Of a stretch of 64,000 bases of DNA, positions 45,080-54,068 are shown piece after piece. The notes under the pieces are model-generated. The model searched no databases. It saw only the letters and a list, made by a program, of their open reading frames with translations, and was not told the DNA's origin. Position numbers and translations under genes: made by a program. The DNA lies in assembly GCA_030835385.1 (NCBI GenBank), contig JAURPI010000013.1:23228-87227 (forward strand), in the 5' to 3' direction. Source of the DNA: Alphaproteobacteria bacterium (GTDB lineage Bacteria > Pseudomonadota > Alphaproteobacteria > Rhodospirillales > Rhodospirillaceae). Within the stretch, counting starts at the first letter, position 1. Every line of letters begins with the position of its first letter.

Positions 45080-46464
45080 GTCGCAATAACGTCCGCGACG
45101 GCTTTAGCGACTGCCAAAAGGTCTTCATCTTTTCCAGGCAATCCATCGAGTTCTAGCCCAACCGGCAGGCCACTACTGCTAAGTCCTGCTGGAATGCTGA
45201 TTCCTGGGCGTTGTCCAACGCTACCCATGCTGGTGTGACGGAAATAGAACCATGAAAAAACAACCTCGTCGTCTTTCAGGACATTGTCGTCCTCAGCCAA
45301 AGGTAGAGCGATATCTGGTGTTGTCGGAAAAGCAATGGCGTTGAGGTCGTGCTGGTTGAATAAGTCTGCCCAGGCAGATTGATAGGCGTGCAAGTCCGGC
45401 CCAATGGCCTGGGCATAGACTTCCGGATCAAACGCTTTTGCCAGTCGCTCTTGGGTGAAAGATTTTACAGTTGGCGAGGCTACGGCATTGATAACCGCGT
45501 CAATCGATAGGTGGGGGGCAAAGGCATCCAGGTAGTTGCCCATAACGTCCGAAAATTCCATGTCGATCACCCCAAGCTGAGCTGCGATTTGAAGGTCACG
45601 TAAAGGGGATAAATCAACCGGGATAAGGACTACCCCTGATGCCTCGAGGCGGGCCAGCGCATCGGAGATGACCTGACTCACGACGGCAGAAGAAGAGTCT
45701 GCAATTAGTTGTTCGGCAACTCCGATGCGAAGCGAGGCAACAGTATGAGCAGGCAATGGGCGTGGAGCCTGGCTGAGGATTTGGTCCAAAAGAATAATGT
45801 CGTCCATGGTCTGGGCGAGGGGGCCAGCGGTATCCTGAGTTTTAGACAAAGGCACGATGCCGTCGGCCTCATACCGACCCGTTGAAGGGCGGAAGCCAAA
45901 AATTCCGCAAAGTGCCGCGGGGACGCGAACAGACCCGGCCGTATCCGTACCCAGGCCAGCTGGTGCCAAGCCAGCAGCAATGGCGGCTGCCGTTCCGCCA
46001 GAAGATCCCCCCGGTATACGAGCATGATCGTAAGGGTTTCTCACAGGTCCAAAGGTATGATTGGCGCTGGTTCCTCCTGATGACAGCTCATGCATATTGG
46101 CTTTGCCGGACAGTAAAGCGCCTGCTTCAAACAGACGTGCAGCAATCGGTGCGTTGCTACCGGGATCGTTGCCGACCAAAGCTGGTGTGCCCCCGCTGGT
46201 TGGTAGAGCCGCTGTATTGATGTTGTCTTTCAGAATGAGCGGCACGCCATGCAAAGGTCCGCGCAGTTTTCCCAAGGTCTTAGCGGTATCCGCTTCTTTC
46301 GCTTGCGCCATCAACAAATCTCGATCGAAGACGGTGTAAGCGTTTAGCTCTGAACCGGCGTCAACAGCATTCGCGAGGTCATTACAAAATTCTTCAGACG
46401 TTGTTGCGCCCTGATCGATATGGCGCGCAAGTTCTGTCGCACTCAGGTGGGGGTGTTTCGGCAT
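45076..46464 (-). CDS. Amidase signature family protein
   Basis: A 462-residue cytoplasmic amidase. The Ser-cisSer-Lys triad is in place: Lys in PLILKDNIN near residue 80, the cis-Ser in GGSSGGTAAAIAAG near residue 157, and the nucleophile Ser in GTDTAGSVRVPAALCG near residue 180. The family includes GatA-like and aryl-amidase enzymes; absence of gatB/gatC and the sequence favour a catabolic amidase. The ATG at 46464 is used; a TTG at 46500 would add twelve residues. It overlaps queD's end by 4 bp, convergent. Confidence 0.9.
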   Translation of the reverse strand: MPKHPHLSATELARHIDQGATTSEEFCNDLANAVDAGSELNAYTVFDRDLLMAQAKEADTAKTLGKLRGPLHGVPLILKDNINTAALPTSGGTPALVGNDPGSNAPIAARLFEAGALLSGKANMHELSSGGTSANHTFGPVRNPYDHARIPGGSSGGTAAAIAAGLAPAGLGTDTAGSVRVPAALCGIFGFRPSTGRYEADGIVPLSKTQDTAGPLAQTMDDIILLDQILSQAPRPLPAHTVASLRIGVAEQLIADSSSAVVSQVISDALARLEASGVVLIPVDLSPLRDLQIAAQLGVIDMEFSDVMGNYLDAFAPHLSIDAVINAVASPTVKSFTQERLAKAFDPEVYAQAIGPDLHAYQSAWADLFNQHDLNAIAFPTTPDIALPLAEDDNVLKDDEVVFSWFYFRHTSMGSVGQRPGISIPAGLSSSGLPVGLELDGLPGKDEDLLAVAKAVADVIAT

Positions 46465-46713
46465 GAGACTATTGTTGATGCGAGTGTGCTGGCCACGCAA
46501 TCTAAAACTTCAGTCAGTCAGTAAGCCAGCCAGGTTTGAGGGCGGGTGTAATGGCACCCTCGCTACGTTTTGGCCGGCTATTTTTTATTATGTTTTGTAT
46601 CGTTGGACTTGCACCAACTAAAGTTCCCTGGCATGTGTCCCAGTATATTTTCCTGGCGATATCTCAATTGCCATTTACGCAGATGAAAACCTCAAAAGTA
46701 GGAGACGCACACC

Positions 46714-47577
46714 ATGTATCTCGTGACAGGCGCAACCGGGAAGACCGGTGGACAAACCGTTAAACATTTGTTGGCCAAGGGTGCGCCCGTACGCGCATTT
46801 GTCCGCAATGAGGAAAAGGCTGCGCCTCTGAAGGAACAGGGTGTGGAACTCGCCATTGGCGATATCGGTGATGCCGACGCTGTGGCCAAAGCGATGGACG
46901 GGGTTGAGGGCGTTTTGCTGACTCTACCCAATGGTCCTAACCAGCTCGATTGGGAAATGGGTGTGTTGAAACAGGCGGAAGCCGCCGGTGTAAAACACAT
47001 GGTTTACTTGTCGTCGACGGAGTCCAATTCGGATAACCCAAGGCGAATTCCTCAAGTACACGTCAAAGTGGCCGAAGCGGTTATGGCATCCAGCATGGGT
47101 TGGACGATCATGCGGCCTAACTTTTTCATGCAGGGTATCTACCCGTTCGCTGGGCAGGTTAAGGCTAATGACGCATTCTCATTCCCAGCAGGCGACGGCA
47201 CTGCGTCGATGTGCGATGTGCGGGATGTTGGTGAAGTGGCCGCGATTATTCTAACCGGCGGTGAGGCACATTACGGCAAAACCTACGATCTCACTGGGCC
47301 GGATATTGTATCCATGCACGATGTGGCCTCCCTGCTGAGTAAGACCCTCGGCCGTGAAATCACCTACAAGCCTATGCCGTTGCAGGCGTTCCATGATTAC
47401 TTGGCAAGTGTGCTCAAGAGTGATTGGCATGTCGAAGGCGTGGTCGAACTGATGCAAGAGATGTCAGAAGAGGGCGGATTGGATTACACCACCGATACCA
47501 TGGGTGAGCTGCTCGGCCGACCACCGATGAACATTGCGCAATTTATCGAAGAGCACAAAGGGATGTTCGGCGGCTAA
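46714..47577 (+). CDS. NmrA-like NAD(P)-binding SDR protein
   Basis: A 287-residue cytoplasmic atypical SDR: dinucleotide motif VTGATGKTG at the very N-terminus, VLLTLPNGP, HMVYLSSTES, and TIMRPNFFMQ, as in NmrA and quinone oxidoreductase 2-like proteins. The C-terminal half carries the substrate-binding part (YDLTGPDIVSMHDVASLLSKTLGREITY). Unlike the two exported Rossmann proteins at 26-27.6 kb it has no signal. AGTAGGAGAC precedes the ATG by five bases. Convergent with the next gene (3 bp gap). Substrate unknown. Confidence 0.88.
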   Translation: MYLVTGATGKTGGQTVKHLLAKGAPVRAFVRNEEKAAPLKEQGVELAIGDIGDADAVAKAMDGVEGVLLTLPNGPNQLDWEMGVLKQAEAAGVKHMVYLSSTESNSDNPRRIPQVHVKVAEAVMASSMGWTIMRPNFFMQGIYPFAGQVKANDAFSFPAGDGTASMCDVRDVGEVAAIILTGGEAHYGKTYDLTGPDIVSMHDVASLLSKTLGREITYKPMPLQAFHDYLASVLKSDWHVEGVVELMQEMSEEGGLDYTTDTMGELLGRPPMNIAQFIEEHKGMFGG

Positions 47578-47580
47578 CGC

Positions 47581-48606
47581 CTAGGACACCTGGACAATAT
47601 ATTTCCCGATATTCTGTCCGCTCAACAGAGCGATAAAAGCTTCCGGCGCAGAGTCCAATCCTTCGAAGACTTTGCGCTGGTACTGGATGCCTTCGTCTTT
47701 AAGAAGGTCTGCAATGGTATTGCGTGCGTCTGCGTATTCACTGACATGGTTGTGCACGGAGAACTGACCGTCAAACTGTTCTGATTGGTTCCAGCCCGTC
47801 TTGTTATAATTTGCAATAATCCCGCAGCGAGTGATGCGACCATTCTTTGACATATTCGCTTTGATCGTCTCGGCCATATCACCGCCGGTATTGTCGAAGA
47901 AATAATCCACACCATCGGGACAGGCTTCTTTAATGGCCGCATCAAGATCTTCGGTCGTCTTGTAGTTAATGGCTGCGTCGAACCCGAGTTCATTCATTAA
48001 GTAGTCGCACTTTTCATCTGTACTGGTTACGCCGACAACCCATGCGTCCAGTAAAAGTGCCAACTGCCCCGCCAAACAGCCAACCATACCGGCTGCACTG
48101 GTGATGACGATTGATTCTTCTTGCTGAAGTTTGCCCTCGTGCTTCAGAGCGAGGATTGCCGTTAGACCGGGTGCGCCTAGGGGGCCAATAAACTCGATGG
48201 GGTCAGCCAACTCGGGGTCACAGATTGCAACGCCTTCTGGATTATTGGTTGGGTGTGGCTCTCCGTCGGTGACCACATAATTCTGCCAGCCAAGAAAGCC
48301 CTCAACCAAATCACCGGAATTGAATTTGGGATTATTCGACTTAATAACCACACCCAGAACTGTTCCAGGTATGACTTTACCAATATCCGTCATCGCGCCA
48401 TGGGGGCGCATGGCTTTGTTATCTTCGGTGGTTGGATTCAACATCAGTCGAGTCCGTGGTTCGAGCCCGAGGTAGAGCGTGCGAATGAGCATCTCGTTCT
48501 CACCGGGTTCTGGAATCGGACCTTCTTCAATGCGAAAATCGCTCGGCTTGGGCGTGCCCTTTGGGTAGGCGTTAAGAACAACTTTTCGATGTACGGTTTG
48601 GGTCAT
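47581..48606 (-). CDS. NADP-dependent medium-chain reductase (PTGR/CurA-like)
   Basis: A 341-residue zinc-independent medium-chain dehydrogenase/reductase similar to prostaglandin/leukotriene reductases and CurA. Landmarks are ETLYLGLEPRTR-like TLYLGLEPRTRLML, the GxGLTA-type GAPGLTAILAL, the nucleotide motif SAAGMVGCLAGQLA, DYFFDNTGGD, and the C-terminal APEAFIALLSGQNIGKYIVQV. It reduces carbon-carbon double bonds in enones by family precedent. The start at 48606 follows the upstream VOC gene's stop by two bases, so both are on one transcript. Confidence 0.92.
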   Translation of the reverse strand: MTQTVHRKVVLNAYPKGTPKPSDFRIEEGPIPEPGENEMLIRTLYLGLEPRTRLMLNPTTEDNKAMRPHGAMTDIGKVIPGTVLGVVIKSNNPKFNSGDLVEGFLGWQNYVVTDGEPHPTNNPEGVAICDPELADPIEFIGPLGAPGLTAILALKHEGKLQQEESIVITSAAGMVGCLAGQLALLLDAWVVGVTSTDEKCDYLMNELGFDAAINYKTTEDLDAAIKEACPDGVDYFFDNTGGDMAETIKANMSKNGRITRCGIIANYNKTGWNQSEQFDGQFSVHNHVSEYADARNTIADLLKDEGIQYQRKVFEGLDSAPEAFIALLSGQNIGKYIVQVS

Positions 48607-48608
48607 GA

Positions 48609-49643
48609 TCAGGCCTGTAGGAAAGTCCAAATAAATTTATCAGGCGTGGTGCAAGTGAATGCATCAGTGCCAAACTCGTCCGATTGTATGTCCGAGAGGT
48701 CTGTACAGCCACTGGCAGCACAATCTGCCTTAAATGCCGCCAGATCACGCACACGCCACGTCAGGAGGCTATGCCCAAGGCAGCCCGGTTTTGCAAGATC
48801 AGATTGGTCTTCGAGGCCACTATCTGAGCCAAATCGGAACATGAGGAGGCGGCCGGAGCGCCGTTCATCCATTCCGGCACCAGAACGCGGTTCCTCAAAA
48901 TTCACGGACCAGTGGGTTTCTCCTTCGACCAAACTGAAGGCGCCGCGAGACGCCATGGCTTCGTCCCAGGTGACCGGATGATCCGATACTCTCTTTAAGC
49001 CGAGCACTTGGTCATAAAAGTCGAATACGCCGTGGTCATCGGCGGTCAGCATCAAGCCCGCATGGGCGATTTGGGTCGCCGGAAACAGACAGTCATCATT
49101 GAACTTTCCGAGCAATTTGCTTTCGTAGTTGAAGCGTTCCAGGAAGGCCTGACGGGAGAGGGGTTGAACCAGGCTATATTCGCGTACGGCTATGATCATG
49201 TCGTGAAATGGTACCGGGGCTTTGCCGCTAAACAGATCCGGGTTGTAGGCCGACAGGTCTATAAAGGTCGGCGGCAGATCATAGATTGGTTGGCCGGCTT
49301 TCTCAGCGACCCGGGCATGATTGGATATGTCTGATGCTGACCGTACGAATTGTCCTGCCCATCTGTTGCCATGCCCACGAAAAGGGCGAATACCGAGACC
49401 CTCATTCAAAGGCTGGTCCCATTTCATTAATCGAATGAGACCATGGTCGGAGTCCATATGGAGCAGGCGACGGCTAGTCAGCGCACTTTTATGTCCAAAA
49501 AGAGCCTCTGCACGATCTGCATCCAGCGAACCTTCGGGACCATTTCGAAAGCCAAAGCTCTCCCAGTAACGGGTTGCGGCGTCCAGATCTGGGACCCCGA
49601 TACAGGTCTCGAAAAGCCCGCCAACAGCTTGAGGTTCAGACAT
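48609..49643 (-). CDS. VOC (glyoxalase/bleomycin-resistance) superfamily protein
   Basis: A 344-residue protein with two vicinal-oxygen-chelate modules: the N-terminal one begins FETCIGVPDLDAATRYWESFGF and a second starts AHAGLMLTADDHGVFDFYDQVLGLK near residue 190. Possible metal ligands are His in the second module and Glu in WSVNFEEP, but the site is not obvious. VOC proteins include dioxygenases, isomerases and lyases. It leads a minus-strand operon with the reductase downstream and is divergent from the amine-oxidase pair over about 165 bp. Confidence 0.83.
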   Translation of the reverse strand: MSEPQAVGGLFETCIGVPDLDAATRYWESFGFRNGPEGSLDADRAEALFGHKSALTSRRLLHMDSDHGLIRLMKWDQPLNEGLGIRPFRGHGNRWAGQFVRSASDISNHARVAEKAGQPIYDLPPTFIDLSAYNPDLFSGKAPVPFHDMIIAVREYSLVQPLSRQAFLERFNYESKLLGKFNDDCLFPATQIAHAGLMLTADDHGVFDFYDQVLGLKRVSDHPVTWDEAMASRGAFSLVEGETHWSVNFEEPRSGAGMDERRSGRLLMFRFGSDSGLEDQSDLAKPGCLGHSLLTWRVRDLAAFKADCAASGCTDLSDIQSDEFGTDAFTCTTPDKFIWTFLQA

Positions 49644-49808
49644 GTGTAGAATTCTCCAGTCTCAGTAGGTGCATCCTACCGCAGCGTGGTCATTGGGCAA
49701 CCCGCGGATTGCTGCGGAATAGCTGGCCTTTACCCTGCGCGCCGATCGCCTCACAATCAGGTCCATAGGGACAGTTTTTGGGCACGTTTTAAAAGGGAAC
49801 CATCGACC

Positions 49809-51266
49809 ATGACTAAGTACTACTTCAGTCGCCGGACGGCACTCAAAAGCGCTGGCGCAGCTGCCATTGCAACCAGCGTTGGTGTTGGCATGGCACCTCG
49901 GTCGGTGCGGGCGCAAAACGAGTCAGACGTACTGATTATCGGCGCGGGCTTATCTGGTTTGGCGGCCGCTCATGTGCTGCAGGACGAAGGGTACAGCGTT
50001 CAGGTGATTGAAGGTCGGGATCGCATCGGTGGGCGTATCCTATCTCTGAGCGATATTCCGGGAAATCCGGAGGCCGGCGGGAACGGTATTGGCGGTGGCT
50101 ACGGGCGAGTGATCGATGCGGCTGAGCGATTTGGGGCTAAGCTTAACAACATAATAGATCGTGCTCCCTTAATTCTGAATCGCAGTTTGTTTCTCGATGG
50201 GCAAATGATTAGCCAAGAGGATTGGCCAAGCCATCCTCGCAACGTATTTCCAGAGAAATTTAAGCAGATGATGCCCTGGTCCTTCGTGCCCATCTTCATC
50301 ATTCAGAACAATCCCCTTGATTCTTATGAAGATTGGTACGACCCCAAGACTGCACCATTTGATATCTCAGTGCATGAGTGGTTCCGGTCCAAGGGGATAA
50401 CCGACGAACAGATTAACCTCGCGTACAACATCAACTCAGACTTTGGAAATTCGTCTCACGACGTTTCCGCACTTATGCTGATGTTTGTTTACGCTTGGGG
50501 AATGATGCAGCGGTCTAATATTCCGCGTGCGACCTACGCTGCCGTGGGAGGCAATCAGCGTATTCCGGAAGCAATGGCGGCGGCTCTTAAAAACGAGGTG
50601 CATCTAGGCCGCAAAGTGATGGGCATCAGTAGCGATAACTCTGGCGCCGAGGCGCACTGCGACGACGGCACTGTATATCGTGCTAAGCGGATCATTTCTT
50701 CTATTCCGTTCTCTGTCTTACGCACAATGAAGATTGAACCCGGCCTTTCAGGTGTTCAGCATCAGGCGGTGCAGACTTTAGGCAAACAACTGCTAACCCA
50801 ATCTCATTTGGTGGCGAAAGAACCGTTCTGGGAAGAAGATGGAATGCCTATTGGCATGTTCTCGGACAGTGTTCTTGGTAACGTGATGGCGCAGCACTTT
50901 GGAGATAAACCCGAAGAAGTGACGAGTATCACCTGTTGGCACCGTGGCTGGAAAGCGCAACAGGTAGATCAATTGTCTGAAGAAGACGCCAAGCAAATGG
51001 TGCTTGATACTTGGGCAGAGCAACGCCCAGCATCAAAGGGCAAGCTTGAGGTCGCTGGCTTCAAGTCTTGGTACAACGATCCTTTCGCATCCGGCGACTG
51101 GGCGGTTTGGGAGCCAGGACAGATAAAAGACTTCATCGGCACGATGTCCGAGCCTCACGGTAATCTGCATTTCTGCGGCGAGCATACGGCGCTGTCTAAT
51201 CGTGGTATGGAAGGCGCTATGGAATCAGGCGAGCGTGTAGCTTTCGAGGTGATGGATGCAATCTAG
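49809..51266 (+). CDS. Tat-exported flavin amine-oxidase-like protein (paralogue 1)
   Basis: A 485-residue FAD enzyme with a twin-arginine signal (FSRRTALKSAG, hydrophobic to about residue 34). The ATG at 49809 is used; the longer frame to 49686 only adds sequence before the signal. The FAD-binding motif VLIIGAGLSGLAAA and the ERD-type VIEGRDRIGGRIL follow, and the C-terminal FAD motif HFCGEHTALSNRGMEGAMESGER closes the amine-oxidase fold. The substrate domain includes TPxAVGGN-like AAVGGNQRIPEAMA. It overlaps its paralogue by 11 bp. Likely substrate is an amine or another small reduced compound; electrons may go to oxygen or a quinone. Confidence 0.9.
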   Translation: MTKYYFSRRTALKSAGAAAIATSVGVGMAPRSVRAQNESDVLIIGAGLSGLAAAHVLQDEGYSVQVIEGRDRIGGRILSLSDIPGNPEAGGNGIGGGYGRVIDAAERFGAKLNNIIDRAPLILNRSLFLDGQMISQEDWPSHPRNVFPEKFKQMMPWSFVPIFIIQNNPLDSYEDWYDPKTAPFDISVHEWFRSKGITDEQINLAYNINSDFGNSSHDVSALMLMFVYAWGMMQRSNIPRATYAAVGGNQRIPEAMAAALKNEVHLGRKVMGISSDNSGAEAHCDDGTVYRAKRIISSIPFSVLRTMKIEPGLSGVQHQAVQTLGKQLLTQSHLVAKEPFWEEDGMPIGMFSDSVLGNVMAQHFGDKPEEVTSITCWHRGWKAQQVDQLSEEDAKQMVLDTWAEQRPASKGKLEVAGFKSWYNDPFASGDWAVWEPGQIKDFIGTMSEPHGNLHFCGEHTALSNRGMEGAMESGERVAFEVMDAI

Positions 51267-52692
51267 TACAGTAACGCGGCGCACCGCGCTCGCGACAGCG
51301 GGCGCAGCGGTAGCCGCAACGGGTTTGGCCTCAAAGCCTCTGAGGGCGCAAAATAAGACTGATGTTCTTGTTATCGGCGCTGGTCTTTCAGGTCTGAATG
51401 CCGCGTTATTGCTGGAGGAGCAGGGATTCAAGGTGCAGGTGATTGAGGGCCGTGACCGCATTGGTGGCCGGTTGCTTTCTCTGCGCGACATTCCTGGAAA
51501 TCCTGAAGCGGGTGGTAACGGTATTGGCTCCGGCTATGGCCGTATGATTGATACGGTTGAGCGTCTTGAAATTCCGATGCTCAATTCGGCTGGGCGTGCC
51601 CAAATCACACCTTTCGAGTTGTATTTAGACGGTGAGCGTATTTCGGGTGAGCAATGGCCAACCCATCCGCGCAATATTTTGCCAGAGGCGTTTAAGGCTT
51701 TTAGTCCGCGTTTAGTGCCCCTGGTTTTGCTTCGGCAAACAAACCCGTTAGCGTCATTTGAAGATTGGTACGATCCTAAATCGAAACCACACGACATATC
51801 TGTTTATGACGTATTCAAGAAGAACGGCTTTACCGACGAACAGATTGACCTGACCTTTAATCTCAATGTGTCTTATGGCACGTCGGCCCACGACGTATCT
51901 GCTTTGATGATGTGGTTCAATGATGGTTGGGTTGCTTCCATGGAAGGAGGGCCGCCCACTCAGCTGTCCGCCATTGGCGGCAACATGACCATTCCGGAAA
52001 CTATGGCAAAAGCGCTGAACGGAGAAGTCCATTTAGAGCGCGAGGTTGTCGGTGTTCGCCAAGACGATGGCGGCGCAGAAGTCGTCTGCGCGGACGGCAC
52101 CATCTACAAGGCAGACCATGTTGTCTGTTCACTACCGTTGCCCGTGATGCGTTACATCAAGTTTGATCCATTTTTGCCATCTGTGATGTCTAAGGGGATC
52201 GCGATGGTCCCGTATTTCCCGATGACTCAAGTGCATCTGGTTGCCAAGGAACCGTTTTGGGAAGCTGATGGCTGGTCTCCGGATATGTGGACGGATACGG
52301 TTGCGGGGCATGTGATCGCTAACCGTCACAACATCGATAATACGGATGTTACAAGCCTGACCACGTGGGCCCGCGGCTTTACCGCTCTGAAACTCGATCA
52401 AGTTGATCCGGAAGAGGCAAAAGCCTGGGTCGTGTCGGAGTTGGAACGCATTCGCCCCAGCGCAAAAGGCAAGATCGAAGCGCCTTACATTAAGTCATGG
52501 TTGCGGGATCCCTTTGCGGGCGGTGACTATGCAGTATGGGAGCCGGGCCAAGTCACTGAATTCCTGCATGCCGTTGGCCAGCCTCATGGCCGCATTCACT
52601 TCTGCGGCGAGCACACCGCGCTGTCAAACCGCGGCATGGAAGGGGCGATGGAATCCGGAGAACGTGCGGCCTTCGAAATTATGAATATCTAG
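51256..52692 (+). CDS. Tat-exported flavin amine-oxidase-like protein (paralogue 2)
   Basis: A 478-residue paralogue of the upstream gene, starting 11 bp inside its end. It has its own twin-arginine signal (VTRRTALATAG) and the same landmarks: VLVIGAGLSGLNAA, VIEGRDRIGGRLLSLRDIPGNPEAGGNGIG, and the C-terminal HFCGEHTALSNRGMEGAMESGER. Similarity runs end to end, so tandem duplication is clear, but the middle substrate-binding regions differ. The two may be isoforms with different substrates or form a heterodimer. It converges on the next gene with one base between. Confidence 0.9.
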   Translation: MQSSTVTRRTALATAGAAVAATGLASKPLRAQNKTDVLVIGAGLSGLNAALLLEEQGFKVQVIEGRDRIGGRLLSLRDIPGNPEAGGNGIGSGYGRMIDTVERLEIPMLNSAGRAQITPFELYLDGERISGEQWPTHPRNILPEAFKAFSPRLVPLVLLRQTNPLASFEDWYDPKSKPHDISVYDVFKKNGFTDEQIDLTFNLNVSYGTSAHDVSALMMWFNDGWVASMEGGPPTQLSAIGGNMTIPETMAKALNGEVHLEREVVGVRQDDGGAEVVCADGTIYKADHVVCSLPLPVMRYIKFDPFLPSVMSKGIAMVPYFPMTQVHLVAKEPFWEADGWSPDMWTDTVAGHVIANRHNIDNTDVTSLTTWARGFTALKLDQVDPEEAKAWVVSELERIRPSAKGKIEAPYIKSWLRDPFAGGDYAVWEPGQVTEFLHAVGQPHGRIHFCGEHTALSNRGMEGAMESGERAAFEIMNI

Positions 52693-52693
52693 T

Positions 52694-53389
52694 TTAGGGA
52701 TTCCATGTGGTGGCGGTTTTGGTCATCGCACCCAGTTCGTAGACGCTGCCTTCTTTATCACCACTGGCAACAAGCATGCGGGCCAACATGTGATGGGGGC
52801 CTGTCCGCCACACGTGTAACTCTTTGCCGAAAGATGTCGCCCAAATAAAGCGCTCACAGTCAAAACGGCCAGCGGGGAGGTCTAAGGTTTCTGTCCCGTC
52901 ATACCGGGCTTCGCTCGGAATTTTTTCACCATGACCTAGCGTGCGACCGTTCCAGGTGTTGGAGACGGAATGCGGTAAAATTTCCTGCATCTTATTGCTT
53001 GACGTATCCATGAAGCACATTTTCCAAGAATCATGGATGATGTTGTGAAAGCCGACAGTCATGTGTGGGGGGGCGTCAAATTCCGCGTAGTCGACATCGC
53101 CGTCCGGCGCAAAAACATATGAGTGAAGACGATCACCTGTAACCCGGCGTAACACCGACCCATGTGATTCACCCTTATAAAAGAGGCGGCCGAGGCACTC
53201 GATTGGCCGCCAATCTGCGGCAACGATCTGATTCACATCGCGCAATAGGTCTCCTTTAGGTGACTGCGTCACTGTTCGCAGCGTGCGAGAGCCACCAGGA
53301 TTAGCGGTGAGCAGAAACCGCTCATACATCTGGGGGGTACCGCCAGGCTCGGTTATCAAAATATGTCCTTCGAAGACGTCGAAACTCAT
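52694..53389 (-). CDS. Conserved-looking protein of unknown family (231 aa)
   Basis: A soluble protein without signal peptide, rich in predicted beta strands, aromatic residues and His. The C-terminal part (GTETLDLPAGRFDCERFIW then LHVWRTGPHHMLARMLV) recalls lipocalin-like DUF3108-type folds, in which a ligand is held in a barrel, but I would not assign the family. His-rich sites (HNIIHDSW, GPHHML) might bind metal. The gene is convergent with the amine oxidases and divergent from the broken cupin gene. Function unknown. Confidence 0.72.
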   Translation of the reverse strand: MSFDVFEGHILITEPGGTPQMYERFLLTANPGGSRTLRTVTQSPKGDLLRDVNQIVAADWRPIECLGRLFYKGESHGSVLRRVTGDRLHSYVFAPDGDVDYAEFDAPPHMTVGFHNIIHDSWKMCFMDTSSNKMQEILPHSVSNTWNGRTLGHGEKIPSEARYDGTETLDLPAGRFDCERFIWATSFGKELHVWRTGPHHMLARMLVASGDKEGSVYELGAMTKTATTWNP

Positions 53390-53501
53390 TGCCTAAACTC
53401 CGATAGTGCGCTCACATTTGGGTTTGATTGAGAATACACAGCTTGGTCCAGATTGTCGGATAGTTTGGGCTGATCGCAAAAATCCAGACAAGGACTACGC
53501 C

Positions 53502-53980
53502 ATGGACAACCCATCTGATCCTTTTGTTCATAAGACCCGCCGCGTGTTGACTGTCGAGGGCAAGGACGGCCAGTCGTACGTATGGAAGATGGCGAGCCGG
53601 AGGATGTCCTCATTCTCAATGGGGCGCGCATGGTCCGGTTGTGGCAAACCGATGACGTGCCTGCGACCATTCCGATTCACGAAGATGTGACCTACGACGG
53701 ACTTGGCCGGCTGCCTAAGTAATTTGGTGGCACGAGATTTTATACCGCAGAGTTACCGGGTGGAGCGAACGCCCCTCAGATTCCCATGCATACGTCAGAA
53801 AGTGTGGATTACATCGCCGTGATTCGCGGTGAAATCGTGTTGGTCACCGACAAAGAAGAAGTCACGTTAAAATCCGGCGACACACTTGTGCAGACGGGTA
53901 ATAACCACACCTGGGAAAACCGGACAGATGAGGTTGCGGTGCTCTTGGTGGTGGTCGTGGGTGCGGAGAGGGCCAACTAG
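53502..53980 (+). pseudogene. Broken cupin-domain gene: one frameshift and one in-frame stop
   Basis: Three conserved segments read as one cupin protein only if two lesions are repaired. Frame A from ATG 53502 (MDNPSDPFVHKTRRVL to DGQSYV) shifts near 53580-53584 into frame B (EDGEPEDVLILNGAR, LWQTDDVPATIP), which meets TAA at 53720-53722. The same frame then resumes without a start (FGGTRFYTAELPGGANAPQIP) into MHTSESVDYIAVIRGEI and SGDTLVQTGNNHTWENR, the cupin barrel with its His ligands, ending at 53980. A 64-residue product from ATG 53786 remains possible. Either a decaying gene or sequencing error explains the lesions. Confidence 0.8.
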
Positions 53981-54068
53981 GCGGCTCTTGCCCGCGTACG
54001 GTTCCCTTGTTACACCAAAAGCTGGTTGGGGATGAAAAAACACAGATTGCTATAGAGGGGCGCATCGC

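Noticed and set aside
46536..46763. A 75-codon frame upstream of the NmrA-like gene
   Set aside because: It runs 50 bp into the real gene in another frame and its start has no site; the true gene has AGGAG before ATG 46714.
53406..53501. Extension of the broken cupin gene to an upstream ATG at 53406
   Set aside because: The first 32 residues have no cupin-like pattern, and the ATG at 53502 gives the expected N-terminus.
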